Source: Paenibacillus sp. FSL H8-0537
Lineage (GTDB): Bacteria; Bacillota; Bacilli; Paenibacillales; Paenibacillaceae
Direction of reading: 5' to 3'
Assembly: GCF_038051995.1 (NCBI RefSeq)
Contig: NZ_CP150290.1
Span: forward strand, 4,082,001-4,146,000
Length of the DNA stretch: 64,000 nucleotides
Part shown: positions 16,403 through 26,209 of the stretch, piece after piece
Layout of the letters: each line of letters starts with the position of its first letter
How positions within the stretch are numbered: position 1 is the first letter of the stretch
Translations under genes and position numbers: made by a program
Notes under the pieces: model-generated
Seen by the model: only the letters and a program-made list of their open reading frames with translations
Told to the model about the DNA's origin: nothing
Databases searched by the model: none

Positions 16403-17209
16403 CTAGCCTTTGAGCCCGGCTACAAACTCGCCGATCTGCTTCAAGCCCTCTGCGCGGGTCTTCTCCTCTGCAAGCAGCGGAATGGATTCTTCTATTTTGC
16501 GTACAATTGCACTGCCTACCACAACACCATCACATTGCTTGGAGAAACGCTCCACTTGCTCGCGGCTCGAAATGCCAAAGCCAACGGCGATCGGCAGATC
16601 AGTCGCTTCCCGCACGGTAGCGAGGAAATCGTCGATCCCACTGTGGAATTCGGCGCGCACGCCCGTTACGCCTAGCGAGGAGACGCAATAGACGAAGCCT
16701 TTCGCCTTTTGCGAAATACGTACGACCCGATCCTTGGAGGTCGGAGCGACAAGCGGAATAAGGTGAATGCCCGCGGCTTCCGCCAGCTGGCGGACCTCGG
16801 CATCCTCTTCAATCGGCAGATCGGGAATGATCAAACCGCTGATATCTTTATTTTTCACCAACTCCATAAAGGCTTCCAGACCGAACTGCAGCACCGGATT
16901 GAAATAGGTGAACAGGATGAAAGGCAGCTTCACGCCAGCTTCGCGTGCTTGCGCTGCCGCTTCAATACAGTCGCGAAGCGTAATGCTGCTTCTCAAGGCG
17001 CGCTCGGAAGCCCGTTGAATAACCGGACCATCGGCGAGCGGGTCAGAATAAGGAACGCCCAGCTCGATTAGATCAGCGCCAGACTCCTCCAGCTGCTTAA
17101 TAATCGCCAGTGAGGTTTTGAGGTCAGGATCCCCCACCGTTATAAAAGGGATCAGCGCGGTACGCTTTTCCTCACGTAGCTTTGTAAATACCGTATCAAT
17201 GAGATTCAT
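16403..17209 (-). CDS. trpA: Tryptophan synthase alpha chain
   Basis: 268 aa. Cleaves indole-3-glycerol phosphate and passes indole to TrpB through the intersubunit tunnel. The catalytic Glu49 and Asp60 are at exactly the Salmonella numbering ([16 protein letters not shown]). The start overlaps the trpB end by 14 bases, so the two are translationally coupled, as expected for an alpha2-beta2 complex. Last gene of the trp operon, 35 bases from its terminator. Confidence 0.96.
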   Translation of the reverse strand: MNLIDTVFTKLREEKRTALIPFITVGDPDLKTSLAIIKQLEESGADLIELGVPYSDPLADGPVIQRASERALRSSITLRDCIEAAAQAREAGVKLPFILFTYFNPVLQFGLEAFMELVKNKDISGLIIPDLPIEEDAEVRQLAEAAGIHLIPLVAPTSKDRVVRISQKAKGFVYCVSSLGVTGVRAEFHSGIDDFLATVREATDLPIAVGFGISSREQVERFSKQCDGVVVGSAIVRKIEESIPLLAEEKTRAEGLKQIGEFVAGLKG

Positions 17210-18401
17210 CGACTGCGCCTCCCAGCTTGCTCATAATCGTCTCTACATCTTTATCGCCGCGGCCGGACAGGCTGACGACAATAATTTGATCTTTAGCAAG
17301 CGTTGGTGCCAGCTTGACCGTCTGGGCAATCGCATGCGCCGACTCCAGCGCTGGAATGATGCCTTCTGTACGCGACAGCAGCTGCAAAGCGTCCATTGCT
17401 TCATCGTCCGTAATCGGAAAATATTCCGCCCGGCCCGAATCCTTCAAATACGAATGCTCAGGGCCAATGCCTGGATAGTCGAGACCTGCCGAAATGGAAT
17501 GCGCCGGCAGCACTTGTCCGTTGTCATCCTGCAGCACATAGCTCAGCGAGCCCTGAAATACGCCATGACGGCCTTTCGTCATGGTAGCCGCATGCTCATC
17601 GGTCTCTACTCCGCGTCCCGCAGCTTCAACACCGATCAAACGCACAGCCGCATCTTCAATGAACGGGTAAAAAATACCGATTGCATTGCTGCCGCCGCCA
17701 ACCGCTGCTACTACATAATCCGGCAGGCGCCCTTCCTCTGCCACAATTTGCTTGCGCGATTCGTCACCGATAATCCGCTGAAAATCGCGGACGATCATCG
17801 GATACGGATGCGGCCCTGTCGCTGAACCCAAAATATAATAAGTATCGTCTACATGGCTAACCCAGTAGCGGAGCGTTTCATTACAGGCATCCTTAAGTGT
17901 GCGCGTTCCCGAAAGAACCGGCACGACTTCCGCTCCAAGCAGCTGCATACGGAAAACATTGAGCTGCTGGCGCTTCATATCTTCCTCGCCCATAAATACT
18001 TTGCATTCCAGTCCAAGCAATGCCGCAATCGTTGCCGAAGCAACCCCATGCTGGCCTGCGCCAGTTTCAGCAATAATTTTCGTTTTGCCCATGCGCTTCG
18101 CCAGGACGCCCTGACCGATTGTATTGTTGATTTTGTGGGCGCCCGTATGGTTCAAATCCTCGCGCTTCAAATAAATTTTTGCGCCGCCAAGCTGCTCGCT
18201 CAGACGCTCTGCATAATAGAGCGAGGTAGGTCTGCCCGAATATTTATGCAGCAGATTGCGGATTTCCTCTTGGAAGGATTCATCCTTGGAATAGTGGTTG
18301 TACGCTTCCTCCAGCTCAAGCAGTGCGTTCATCAACGTCTCGGGAACATAACGGCCGCCAAACTTGCCGAAACGACCATTTTCATCCGGTACTCGGTTCA
18401 T
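17196..18401 (-). CDS. trpB: Tryptophan synthase beta chain
   Basis: 401-aa PLP enzyme joining indole and serine to make tryptophan. The PLP lysine is K90 in HTGAHKINN, and GGGSNAIG binds the cofactor phosphate. Standard length for the TrpB1 type that works with TrpA. ATG 18401 overlaps the trpF stop (ATGA). Confidence 0.97.
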   Translation of the reverse strand: MNRVPDENGRFGKFGGRYVPETLMNALLELEEAYNHYSKDESFQEEIRNLLHKYSGRPTSLYYAERLSEQLGGAKIYLKREDLNHTGAHKINNTIGQGVLAKRMGKTKIIAETGAGQHGVASATIAALLGLECKVFMGEEDMKRQQLNVFRMQLLGAEVVPVLSGTRTLKDACNETLRYWVSHVDDTYYILGSATGPHPYPMIVRDFQRIIGDESRKQIVAEEGRLPDYVVAAVGGGSNAIGIFYPFIEDAAVRLIGVEAAGRGVETDEHAATMTKGRHGVFQGSLSYVLQDDNGQVLPAHSISAGLDYPGIGPEHSYLKDSGRAEYFPITDDEAMDALQLLSRTEGIIPALESAHAIAQTVKLAPTLAKDQIIVVSLSGRGDKDVETIMSKLGGAVDESH

Positions 18402-19132
18402 CGTTGCATCACCTTTCTGACGAATAATCTAATTTTCTCAATATCTTTAACGCCGTCCGTCTCTACTCCGCTGGACACATCAAGGCCACTCGGAGCGTAC
18501 GCAGCTAACAATTCCTGTACGTTGTCCGGGTTTAGACCGCCCGCTACATAAAGCGGCACATTCAACTGTGCTGCCGCAGCTTGGTAGTCGTCGATAACCT
18601 CCCAGTTGAACGCTTTGCCCGTACCTCCCCCGGCTGTGTCGATCAATACAGCATCGACCTTGCCAGCATAAGGAGAGAGTCGGGCAGCCGCCTCATCGGC
18701 ACTTGTATGAGCATCCGTGCCCTTGTCAGCGCCCTTGCCTGTGGAATCCTCAGACTGAACAACCGCTTCATTACGTATAGAAAACACCTTCCACACCTTA
18801 ACCGCAAATTGCTCACGGACCGCTTGGCAAAAAGCAGGCGTTTCGCTGCCATGCAGCTGTACCACATCGAGCGGAGCAGTAGCCAGCGTCTCGCGCAGCT
18901 CCGCAAGCGCAGGATTGACGAATACGCCGACGGTTTGGGGACGCTGCCCCGCTGCCGCCTTCAAGCTGTGTACTGCCGCAACCAGCTCTGCTGCTTGCGC
19001 AGGAAGCACTTGACGCTTGCTAGCCGCAAATATAAATCCAATATCATGGAACGGCAATCCGTCCATTTGCTGAATCGTCTCCACAGTCTTCAGGCCGCAA
19101 ATTTTAATACGGGGAGTCGTCTGCATCTGCAC
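18398..19132 (-). CDS. trpF: Phosphoribosylanthranilate isomerase
   Basis: 244 aa, TIM-barrel enzyme converting PRA to CdRP. The catalytic Cys12 (KICGLK) and Asp165 ([11 protein letters not shown]) are present. It is about 30 residues longer than usual because of a polar, low-complexity insert at residues about 126-148 ([20 protein letters not shown]) on a loop after strand 5. The start is GTG 19132, which overlaps the trpC stop (TAGTG); ATG 19126 is an alternative. Confidence 0.94.
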   Translation of the reverse strand: MQMQTTPRIKICGLKTVETIQQMDGLPFHDIGFIFAASKRQVLPAQAAELVAAVHSLKAAAGQRPQTVGVFVNPALAELRETLATAPLDVVQLHGSETPAFCQAVREQFAVKVWKVFSIRNEAVVQSEDSTGKGADKGTDAHTSADEAAARLSPYAGKVDAVLIDTAGGGTGKAFNWEVIDDYQAAAAQLNVPLYVAGGLNPDNVQELLAAYAPSGLDVSSGVETDGVKDIEKIRLFVRKVMQR

Positions 19133-19926
19133 TAGCGGCCCACCGGACCCATCAAATCGATAATAGCCTGACCTGCATCAGCCTGGCGCATGAAATGTTC
19201 GCCAATTAGAACCCCTTGCGCGCCAATACCTTGCAAATAATCCATATCTGCCGGACCGGCAATGCCGCTTTCGCTAATAACGGTCACACCTTGCGGCATC
19301 AAGCCGATCAGCTGCTCCGTTGTACGCAGATCGGTGACAAAGCTTTTCAGATCGCGATTATTGACTCCGATAAGCGTCGCTTTATTCAGCTCAAGCACCG
19401 CCTCCAGCTCCTCGCGATTATGCACCTCGACCAGCACATCCATGCCAAGCGAAACAGCTGTATCATACAGCTCAGACATCTGCTGCTTCGTCAATATCGC
19501 CGCAATGAGCAAAATCGCATCCGCCCCAATGACTCTCGCCTCGTACACCTGACGGTAATCAATAATAAAGTCCTTGCGGAGCAGCGGAATGCTGACCGTA
19601 TCCTTCACGAGCGTCAAATACTCATTTGCCCCTTGAAAATATTGCCGATCCGTCAGCACGGAAATACAATCCGCGCCGGCCTGCTCATAAGCAGCTGCCA
19701 GCTCCGCCGGGTGAAACTCAGGGCGAATCAGCCCTTTAGAAGGCGAGGCTTTTTTCACCTCGGCAATGAGTCCAACGGTGCGCTTGCGGCCCGCAGTCAA
19801 TGCACGCTCAAAGCCGCGGCACGGAGCACGCTCGGCAATCGTCCGCTCATATTCCGCTAATTGGAATGTGGCCGATAATGCTTCAACCTCTTCGCGTTTT
19901 GTTACTACGATTTTATCCAAAAACAT
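19132..19926 (-). CDS. trpC: Indole-3-glycerol phosphate synthase
   Basis: 264-aa TIM-barrel enzyme closing the indole ring. Family motifs EVKKASPSKG, LLRKDFIIDYRQVYEA, GVNNRDLKSF and SESGI are all present. It starts inside the end of trpD (14-bp overlap) and its stop touches trpF, so the operon is tightly coupled. Confidence 0.96.
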   Translation of the reverse strand: MFLDKIVVTKREEVEALSATFQLAEYERTIAERAPCRGFERALTAGRKRTVGLIAEVKKASPSKGLIRPEFHPAELAAAYEQAGADCISVLTDRQYFQGANEYLTLVKDTVSIPLLRKDFIIDYRQVYEARVIGADAILLIAAILTKQQMSELYDTAVSLGMDVLVEVHNREELEAVLELNKATLIGVNNRDLKSFVTDLRTTEQLIGLMPQGVTVISESGIAGPADMDYLQGIGAQGVLIGEHFMRQADAGQAIIDLMGPVGR

Positions 19927-20968
19927 GGGTCAGCTCTCCTGTCGTTTGAATGAGGCCCAGCAGCTTTTGCTCGGCTAATCCGGAATCAATCATGTCCGCC
20001 GCGATTTTAACACCATCTGTCAAGCTCGCAGCAGCTCCGCCCACATAAATGCAAGCCCCTGCATTCGCAAGCACGATATCGCGATAAGCGCCGCGCTGCT
20101 CTCCGCTGAATATGCCGCGAATAATCGCCGCATTGGCCGCAGGATCGCCGCCCAGCACCTCGCTGATCGGATAGCGGGTCAAGCCCAACTCCTCCGGCGT
20201 AATTTCATACGTGCGAACCTCGCCGCTTCGCAGCTCCGATACTCTAGTTGGCGCCGAAATGCTGATTTCGTCCAGCCCGTCGTTGCTGCTCACGACCATC
20301 GCGCGTTTGACGCCAAGCTCTGCCAGCACCGAAGCGACGGTGTCCGTTTTCTTAGCATCATACAAGCCGATTAGCTGGCGATCAGCACCAGCAGGATTCG
20401 TCAGCGGGCCCAGCATATTAAAAATCGTCCGAATGCCCAGCTCTTTACGTGGAACAGAAGCATGGCGAAGCGATGGATGGTACAGCTGCGCGAACATGAA
20501 GCAAATGCCGACCTGCTTCAGACATTCCTCCGCCTGCTCCGGCGTGAGCGTAATTTGCACGCCCAGCGCCTCCAGCACATCAGCGCTGCCCGCTTTGCCC
20601 GACATTGCACGGTTGCCATGCTTGGCTACGCGAATGCCCGCTGCCGCCGCAATAATCGCCGAGGACGTCGATATATTGAATTTATGAATACCGGAGCCGC
20701 CTGTGCCGCACGTATCAAGCAGCCCCTCCTGCTCGGTCTGCACATGGCTCGAATGCGCCCGCATCGCCTGGGCAAAGCCCGTAATTTCGTCCTTCGTCTC
20801 GCCCTTCATGCGCAGCGCAGTCACCACGCCTGCAATTTGAACCGGCGTCGCTTCGCCGTTCATAATAATATCCATAACGGAGCGGGCTTCTTCCCGTGAC
20901 AAATGCTCGCTGCCGATTAATTTAGTTAACGCGCTTTGCATCGTAATCGGTGTCAGGCTGTTTGTCAT
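19913..20968 (-). CDS. trpD: Anthranilate phosphoribosyltransferase
   Basis: 351 aa. Transfers phosphoribose from PRPP to anthranilate. GTGGSG followed by FNISTSSAI is the PRPP-binding loop, and KHGNRAMSGKAGSADVLEALG is diagnostic. ATG 20968 overlaps the trpE stop by four bases and has GGGGAGGG upstream. The amidotransferase TrpG is not fused and not in the operon, as in B. subtilis, where TrpG/PabA is encoded with folate genes. Confidence 0.96.
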   Translation of the reverse strand: MTNSLTPITMQSALTKLIGSEHLSREEARSVMDIIMNGEATPVQIAGVVTALRMKGETKDEITGFAQAMRAHSSHVQTEQEGLLDTCGTGGSGIHKFNISTSSAIIAAAAGIRVAKHGNRAMSGKAGSADVLEALGVQITLTPEQAEECLKQVGICFMFAQLYHPSLRHASVPRKELGIRTIFNMLGPLTNPAGADRQLIGLYDAKKTDTVASVLAELGVKRAMVVSSNDGLDEISISAPTRVSELRSGEVRTYEITPEELGLTRYPISEVLGGDPAANAAIIRGIFSGEQRGAYRDIVLANAGACIYVGGAAASLTDGVKIAADMIDSGLAEQKLLGLIQTTGELTHVFG

Positions 20969-22557
20969 TGTACGAAACCCTCCCCTGCTTTAATGTAATA
21001 ATCGCTATTAATGGCATTGAAGCTCTGATCGCGAGCGTCTCCTGGCTTGCCGAACAGCTGCTCAGCGGCCCGAATGGCCGTCAGCAGCGCTTTCGCTTTA
21101 TTCACCGTTTCGGTATATTCGCTCTCCGGAACGGAATCCCAGACGATGCCTGCCCCGCTCTGCACGTAGGCTTTGCCATTTTTGAAAATGATCGTCCGAA
21201 TCGTGATGCAGGTGTCGAGCGAACCGCCGAAGCCTAAATAACCAATCGCTCCAGCGTAAGCGCCGCGAGCTTCATTTTCAAGCTCCGCAATAATTTCCAT
21301 CGCCCGCAGCTTTGGTGCGCCGGATACGGTGCCGGCAGGAAGACAAGAGAGAAACGCATCGTAAAAATCCTTATCCTCCCGCAGCTTGCCCGTCACATTC
21401 GAAACGATATGCATAACGTGGGAATAACGCTCGATTTCCATGAAGGAATCGCATTTCACCGATCCGAACTCGGATACACGGCCAATGTCGTTGCGACCTA
21501 GGTCAACGAGCATCAGATGCTCCGCCCGCTCCTTCTCATCTGCCAGCAGATCCTGCTCCAGCGCCAGATCCTCCTCCGGCGTTTTGCCGCGAGGGCGCGT
21601 TCCGGCGATTGGGCGGGTTTCCACCTTGCTGCCATCTACTTTAACGAGCGCCTCCGGCGATGTTCCAACGATCACCTCTTCACCCATTTTCAAATAATAC
21701 ATGTACGGTGAAGGGTTCATCGTGCGAAGTACGCGGTACACATGCAGCGGATCAACATCCGTCTCAATGCTGAAGCGCTGGGACAGTACCACCTGGAAAA
21801 TATCGCCTGCGCGAATGTACTCCTTCGCTTTGTCGACATTGGCGATGAACTGCTCCTTCGTCAAATTGGACTGCACATCGCCAACCTCGGGCATAGTAGG
21901 CACGCCAGCACCGATTGGCACGGGGATTTTCACCTGCTGCTGCAGGCGCTCGACCGTCGCTTCGATTTTGGCAACTGCTGCGTTATAAGCTTCCTCGACG
22001 CCGTAGGACTGAACAATGCCCGTCTGCGTCTTCTCCTTCGGCACATGCACATTGCCGATAATTTGCAGCTGCTGCTTGAAGTGGTCGAACACAATGACCT
22101 GATCGCAGAACATAAACTGCAAATCATTCATTTGCAAATCATCAATCCGGTGGGCTGGAAGCTTCTCATAATATTGCAGCAAATCGTAGCCGAAAAACCC
22201 GATAGCCCCGCCCGTAAACGGCGGAAGATGGGACATCGCCGGACTGCGATAGTAACGAAGATGATCCTTCAGCAAGCTTAGCGGCTTATCGTCGAAGCTG
22301 ATTTTTTCACCATTTTTCTCAAAAATCATTTCGCCGTTTTTGCCATACAGCATCATAAATGGATCGGTTCCAATGAACGAATAACGCGCCCATTTCACGC
22401 CGCCCTCTACACTTTCAAGCAGAAATGCATGCTTTTCCTTGGCAAAATGCTGAAACAGCCGAATCGGCGTCTCCGTATCCGCCATCATATAACGAACGAT
22501 CGGAATGAGATTGTATTCCTCAGAGAGCTTGACCACTTGCTGTAATTCACTATTCAT
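20965..22557 (-). CDS. trpE: Anthranilate synthase component I
   Basis: 530 aa. Converts chorismate to anthranilate, the first committed step to tryptophan. The N-terminal part carries the tryptophan feedback-site region (LLESVEGGVKWARYSFIG), and the C-terminal catalytic part shows GTSPEALV, RPIAGTRPRG, DLGRNDIGRV and GTVSGAPKLRAME. ATG 22557 is chosen because AAGGGGG lies eight bases upstream; the frame extends 13 codons further without a site. Expression is governed by the TRAP-type leader and terminator directly upstream. Confidence 0.96.
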   Translation of the reverse strand: MNSELQQVVKLSEEYNLIPIVRYMMADTETPIRLFQHFAKEKHAFLLESVEGGVKWARYSFIGTDPFMMLYGKNGEMIFEKNGEKISFDDKPLSLLKDHLRYYRSPAMSHLPPFTGGAIGFFGYDLLQYYEKLPAHRIDDLQMNDLQFMFCDQVIVFDHFKQQLQIIGNVHVPKEKTQTGIVQSYGVEEAYNAAVAKIEATVERLQQQVKIPVPIGAGVPTMPEVGDVQSNLTKEQFIANVDKAKEYIRAGDIFQVVLSQRFSIETDVDPLHVYRVLRTMNPSPYMYYLKMGEEVIVGTSPEALVKVDGSKVETRPIAGTRPRGKTPEEDLALEQDLLADEKERAEHLMLVDLGRNDIGRVSEFGSVKCDSFMEIERYSHVMHIVSNVTGKLREDKDFYDAFLSCLPAGTVSGAPKLRAMEIIAELENEARGAYAGAIGYLGFGGSLDTCITIRTIIFKNGKAYVQSGAGIVWDSVPESEYTETVNKAKALLTAIRAAEQLFGKPGDARDQSFNAINSDYYIKAGEGFVQ

Positions 22558-22593
22558 CGTTACGTCCCCCTTCTCGCTATGTGTAGAAACATT

Positions 22594-22624
22594 CAAAATA
22601 AAAAGCCCCTGCCAAGGCAGGGGC
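22594..22624 (-). terminator. Terminator hairpin in the trp leader (attenuator)
   Basis: Minus-strand GCCCCTGCC/GGCAGGGGC perfect 9-bp stem with a 2-nt loop, then TTTTTATTTT, only 37 bases before the trpE ATG. It lies inside the leader that begins near 22925, so it must be bypassed for trp expression. Confidence 0.88.
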
Positions 22625-22850
22625 GTTGATTTAAGATGAGGACAAAAAAGTAAAGGCCAGCCAGCAAATTAATCTATAGCAGCATCTTGCACATACGTAC
22701 ATTCGTAAACGTAAAACAGCTGTCGCCATCTAATAAGATGGATAGGCTCTTCTCACGATGAAATAGAAAGCGATTATAAGCGCTAAACTTATACATCATC
22801 TATTTCATAATTACGCACTCTGCTCTATAGTCATTATATTCGCAACTTGG

Positions 22851-22919
22851 CTATGCTCGTCTCTGCTCTGCTCATCTAATTTCAACTAAAACCTGCTCAC
22901 TTGCTACTCAACTAGTCTC
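22851..22919 (-). promoter_or_regulatory. TRAP binding site: eleven (G/U)AG triplets in the trp leader
   Basis: Reading the minus strand from 22919: GAG, UAG, GAG (2-nt gaps), GAG, UAG (longer gaps), then UAG, GAG, GAG, GAG, GAG, UAG with perfect 2-nt gaps, eleven triplets in all (one extra UAG touches the third). TRAP is an 11-mer that wraps such RNA when loaded with tryptophan. The encoding gene mtrB is at 33489-33710. Confidence 0.88.
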
Positions 22920-22932
22920 ATTTACTTCATCC

Positions 22933-22962
22933 AATATACAACATCTTGTGCCTGATCGTCAA
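22933..22962 (-). promoter_or_regulatory. trp operon promoter
   Basis: TTGACG (22957-22962), 18-bp spacer, TATATT (22933-22938) on the minus strand. It begins within a few bases of the aroH stop. Transcription should start near 22925, just before the first TRAP triplet. Confidence 0.75.
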
Positions 22963-22967
22963 TTAGA

Positions 22968-23336
22968 TTAGGATTGCGTTAAATCTGGACGAAGCACCTG
23001 GGCTCCTCCCAAGTACACATGTTTAATTTCGGCTTGCGTTTTATCCGTATTCACGGTAACCATAAGCCTTATGCAGCGTGCAAGGCTTCCCTTGACTGGC
23101 ACTTCCAGCGCGCACATGAGTGGAACAAGCTCCCAGCCGCTCATTTGGCGAATGGCCACAGCAGGGAACGCATCATCCAAATCATTCGTCACCGTAATAA
23201 ATACGCTGCAAATATCGTCAGGCTGAACATCATTGTCTGCGACAATGGCATGCAGCATTTCAAGTGTTGCTTTTAAAATAGGCTCTTTCTCGTTTGTATC
23301 GACGGTAATTGCCCCGCGAATTCCCCTAACGCTCAT
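22968..23336 (-). CDS. aroH: Chorismate mutase, AroH type
   Basis: 122 aa. Rearranges chorismate to prephenate, feeding tyrA. The sequence (MSVRGIRGAITVDTNEK, DLDDAFPAVAIRQMSGWELVPLMCALEV) is the trimeric AroH fold of B. subtilis, not the AroQ type. Active-site Arg7 (VRGIRGA) and the later Arg in AVAIR are present. The ATG lies one base from the aroB stop, so it is the third gene of aroC-aroB-aroH. Confidence 0.95.
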   Translation of the reverse strand: MSVRGIRGAITVDTNEKEPILKATLEMLHAIVADNDVQPDDICSVFITVTNDLDDAFPAVAIRQMSGWELVPLMCALEVPVKGSLARCIRLMVTVNTDKTQAEIKHVYLGGAQVLRPDLTQS

Positions 23337-23337
23337 A

Positions 23338-24435
23338 TTACTCGGCCTCCTGTTTCAATTCCTCCACGATTTCCCGAACCCATGACGCCGGTACATCCTT
23401 CTTGATTTCCACTTCGCCGATCGCCGTCGGCACTACGAAAATCATAGTGCTTTCGCTGAACTTTTTGTCATGCATCATCGCTTCCATAATCGCGTCCACA
23501 TCGAAGTGCTCCGGCAGCTTCACCGGAAGCCCGCATTTCGCAAGCACGCGCTTCGTTGTTGTATAGACGTCCTCTGGCGCTCCATAACGTAGGCCAAGCT
23601 TGGCCGAGCCAATCATGCCGATGGAGATCGCCTCGCCATGAAGCAGCTCGCCATAGCCAGCTACAGCCTCCAGCGCATGTCCAATTGTATGGCCCAAATT
23701 CAGAATCGCACGCAGGTCATTCTCGCGCTCATCCTTGGATACGACAGCCGCTTTTACACTGCAGCCCTTGTACAAGGCATAGCCGAGTGCTTCTGGATCA
23801 AGCGCCAGCAGACGCTCGGAGTTTTCATCGCACCACTGCACGAAAGCGTCGTCCCAGATGAAGCCGTGTTTGACCACTTCCGATAAGCCTGCAGAAACGT
23901 CACGCGGCGGCAGCGTCTGAAGCGTATTCAAATCATAAAGCACCATTTCCGGTTGATGGAAAGCGCCGATAATATTTTTCGCCAGCGGGTGGTTGACTGC
24001 CACTTTGCCGCCAACACTGCTGTCATGCGCCAAAATCGTCGTCGGAATTTGAATGAATTTCACGCCGCGCATATAAGACGCTGCTACGAAACCAGCCAAA
24101 TCGCCAACTACGCCGCCGCCAAGGGCAACGATCGCCGACTTGCGGTCAAGCCCAGCCTTCAGCGCATGAGTAACCAAATCCTCCAGCATCGCCAAAGACT
24201 TCGAGCTTTCACCCGACGGTACGATTGCTGTCGACGGCTGGAAACCTGCTGCGCTTAGCGCATTTGCAAGCGGCTCCAAATAATGGGGCGCCACCTTGTC
24301 ATCCGAGATGATTAACAGCGGAGATTTTTTGCTAATGCCATGCTTTTCGAAAAAAGAGGGAGCCTCCTGCAGGAGACCCTCCCCGATATAGATTGGATAA
24401 GAGCGCTCGCCTAAATCAACCGTTAGCTCTCTCAT
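23338..24435 (-). CDS. aroB: 3-dehydroquinate synthase
   Basis: 365 aa. NAD- and zinc-dependent ring closure of DAHP, second step of the shikimate pathway. GGGVVGDLAGFVAASYMRG binds NAD and phosphate; HGFIWD, NLGHTIGHALE and the LHGEAISIG histidine match the metal site. Standard length. ATG 24435 is three bases after the aroC stop. Confidence 0.96.
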   Translation of the reverse strand: MRELTVDLGERSYPIYIGEGLLQEAPSFFEKHGISKKSPLLIISDDKVAPHYLEPLANALSAAGFQPSTAIVPSGESSKSLAMLEDLVTHALKAGLDRKSAIVALGGGVVGDLAGFVAASYMRGVKFIQIPTTILAHDSSVGGKVAVNHPLAKNIIGAFHQPEMVLYDLNTLQTLPPRDVSAGLSEVVKHGFIWDDAFVQWCDENSERLLALDPEALGYALYKGCSVKAAVVSKDERENDLRAILNLGHTIGHALEAVAGYGELLHGEAISIGMIGSAKLGLRYGAPEDVYTTTKRVLAKCGLPVKLPEHFDVDAIMEAMMHDKKFSESTMIFVVPTAIGEVEIKKDVPASWVREIVEELKQEAE

Positions 24436-24438
24436 CCT

Positions 24439-25608
24439 TTAATACCTGCCTATTTGCTCTAGGTATTGATTCAGGTTCGAGCGGATTTCCTCAATGGAGT
24501 CGCCGCCGAACTTCTCAAGAAATGCTTTCGCTACTTCAAAAGCCACAACATGCTCCATCACAACGCTAGCTGCCGGAACTGCACAGCTGTCGGAACGTTC
24601 TACTTGCGCTGTGAATGGCTCTTTCGTGTCAATATCCACGCTGCGAAGCGGCTTGTACAGCGTTGGAATTGGCTTCATTACGCCACGGACAACGATTTGC
24701 TCGCCATTGGTCATACCGCCCTCGAATCCGCCCAGACGGTTCGTCGCTCTCGTATAACCTTCCTGTGCAGTGTACAAAATCTCGTCATGCACCTGCGAGC
24801 CGCGCAGCTTCGCCGCTTCAAAGCCGATGCCGATTTCGCAGCCTTTGAAGGCATTAATCGAAACGACGGCACCAGCGATGCGCGCATCCAGCTTGCGGTC
24901 CCATTGCACATGGCTTCCAAGTCCAATTGGCACGCCCTCAATAATGCACTCAACCACGCCGCCGATGGAATCTCCTTCGGCTTTAATTTGGTCAATGTAC
25001 GCGGTCATCTTCTCTTCGGTTTCTTTATCAACGACGCGCACAGGCGATTCTTCCGTAAGGCGAATGAGCTCATCCAGCGGCAATTGGTTTGCCGGCGCTT
25101 CAATCTCGCCAATGCGAATAACCTGTCCGCCTACTTTAATGCCGAATTCAGCAAGAAGCTGACGTGCTACCGCTCCCACCGCTACGCGTGCTGCTGTCTC
25201 GCGGGCACTGGAGCGCTCCAGTACGTTGCGAAGATCCTTCAAATTATATTTCAAACCGCCGTTCAAATCCGCATGTCCAGGACGCGGACGGTGTACCCGG
25301 CGCTTCTCTTCATCTCCGCCTTCGATCGGGGCGATGTTCATTACGCTTGTCCAATGCTTCCAGTCATTGTTCTCAACGATTAGCGCTACAGGAGCGCCAG
25401 TCGTCCGACCATGACGAACGCCGCCGACAATGTTTGCCGTATCTTTCTCAATTTGCATGCGACGACCGCGGCCATGGCCTTTCTGGCGACGGTGAAGCTG
25501 AAAATTAATTTCCTCAAAATCAATGGTTAAATTGCTAGGAAGACCCTCAATAATGGCGGTCAATTGGGGACCATGTGTTTCCCCCGCTGTCAAATATCGT
25601 AAACTCAA
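24439..25608 (-). CDS. aroC: Chorismate synthase
   Basis: 389 aa (called aroF in B. subtilis). FMN-dependent last step to chorismate. The family signatures [42 protein letters not shown] and [13 protein letters not shown] are intact. The start is TTG 25608, set by GGAGGAG seven bases upstream; no ATG lies nearby. First gene of aroC-aroB-aroH, read from the promoter at 25725-25753. Its product feeds trpE, aroH/tyrA and mqnA in this window. Confidence 0.96.
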   Translation of the reverse strand: MSLRYLTAGETHGPQLTAIIEGLPSNLTIDFEEINFQLHRRQKGHGRGRRMQIEKDTANIVGGVRHGRTTGAPVALIVENNDWKHWTSVMNIAPIEGGDEEKRRVHRPRPGHADLNGGLKYNLKDLRNVLERSSARETAARVAVGAVARQLLAEFGIKVGGQVIRIGEIEAPANQLPLDELIRLTEESPVRVVDKETEEKMTAYIDQIKAEGDSIGGVVECIIEGVPIGLGSHVQWDRKLDARIAGAVVSINAFKGCEIGIGFEAAKLRGSQVHDEILYTAQEGYTRATNRLGGFEGGMTNGEQIVVRGVMKPIPTLYKPLRSVDIDTKEPFTAQVERSDSCAVPAASVVMEHVVAFEVAKAFLEKFGGDSIEEIRSNLNQYLEQIGRY

Positions 25609-25724
25609 CCTAAAGCTCCTCCTTCAACGCAAACAACCTAATATGGCCTGGGGCGCTGCAAGCGTGCGCATTCTGCCGATTATTAGGCGCATGCTATCAT
25701 CAGCTACCCTAAACATCTTTGCTC

Positions 25725-25753
25725 ATTATAGTACAGCCTTGCGGGTTTGACAA
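25725..25753 (-). promoter_or_regulatory. Promoter of aroC-aroB-aroH
   Basis: Minus strand TTGTCA (25748-25753), 17-bp spacer, TATAAT (25725-25730). Leaves a leader of roughly 110 nt before the TTG start. Confidence 0.8.
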
Positions 25754-25803
25754 GAAATGCGCACCGTCAATCCGCGTCCAAACGCCATTTTTATCTCAAG
25801 CGT

Positions 25804-25893
25804 AAACGGCCGAAAGCCGTCCTCTGGCGGCGCGGCGCGTTTCAGTCCGAGACCTATAGAGAAAGAATGGGAAAATCATATCCTTTCCTATTT
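25804..25893. repeat. Two-hairpin dispersed repeat, copy 2
   Basis: 90 bp matching 15555-15643, same orientation, preceded by TCAAGCGT as in the short copies near 33203 and 33301. The first stem is kept (ACGGC/GCCGT) although the loop changed from TATC to CGAAA. It abuts the cheR-operon terminator. Confidence 0.8.
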
Positions 25894-25896
25894 GTC

Positions 25897-25948
25897 AAAA
25901 AAAAGCAGGATCAGAGGCCTGATTGGGCACCTGATCCTGCTCTTTTTC
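25897..25948. terminator. Bidirectional terminator below the cheR operon
   Basis: 11-bp stem AGCAGGATCAG/CTGATCCTGCT with A8 before it and CTTTTTC after it, so it can act on both strands. It lies 28 bases past the stop of the 55-aa gene. Confidence 0.88.
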
Positions 25949-25975
25949 AAACGACGACCCTCTATGGGTCTTCCG

Positions 25976-26143
25976 TCAGCTATTTACCGTGCGCTTGCTC
26001 TGCGAATCCGCGTAATCGGAAGCGAACTGCTGGGCTTTCAATAATCCCGGCAATTGGCCGCTGTCCAGCCCCAAAATCTGAGCGCACTCCTGAATCGATA
26101 TAAAACCAAGCTTATAGGCTTGAATCACTTTGCGTTTATCCAT
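25976..26143 (-). CDS. Small hypothetical protein, 55 aa
   Basis: Starts at ATG 26143 (MDKRKVIQAYKLGFISIQE) with GGAGG ten bases upstream. The core, QECAQILGLDSGQLPGLLK, has the spacing of a small helix-turn-helix or other helical pair, but I do not recognise a family. It is 66 bases after cheR, in the same direction, and shares the terminator. A cytoplasmic DNA-binding or adaptor role is possible; nothing more can be said. Confidence 0.6.
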   Translation of the reverse strand: MDKRKVIQAYKLGFISIQECAQILGLDSGQLPGLLKAQQFASDYADSQSKRTVNS

Positions 26144-26209
26144 CTTTCGTTCCGCCTCCAAATGGTGTTGACTACCACTAGTATAGGAGAACAAGGAAGA
26201 CGATATACA

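Noticed and set aside
22625..22850. T-box riboswitch in the trp leader
   Set aside because: I searched for the AGGGTGGNACCGCG T-box core and found none; the TRAP triplets explain the leader better.
24466..25383. 305-codon plus-strand frame
   Set aside because: It lies wholly antisense to aroC, has no ribosome binding site and its composition is that of a mirrored coding frame.
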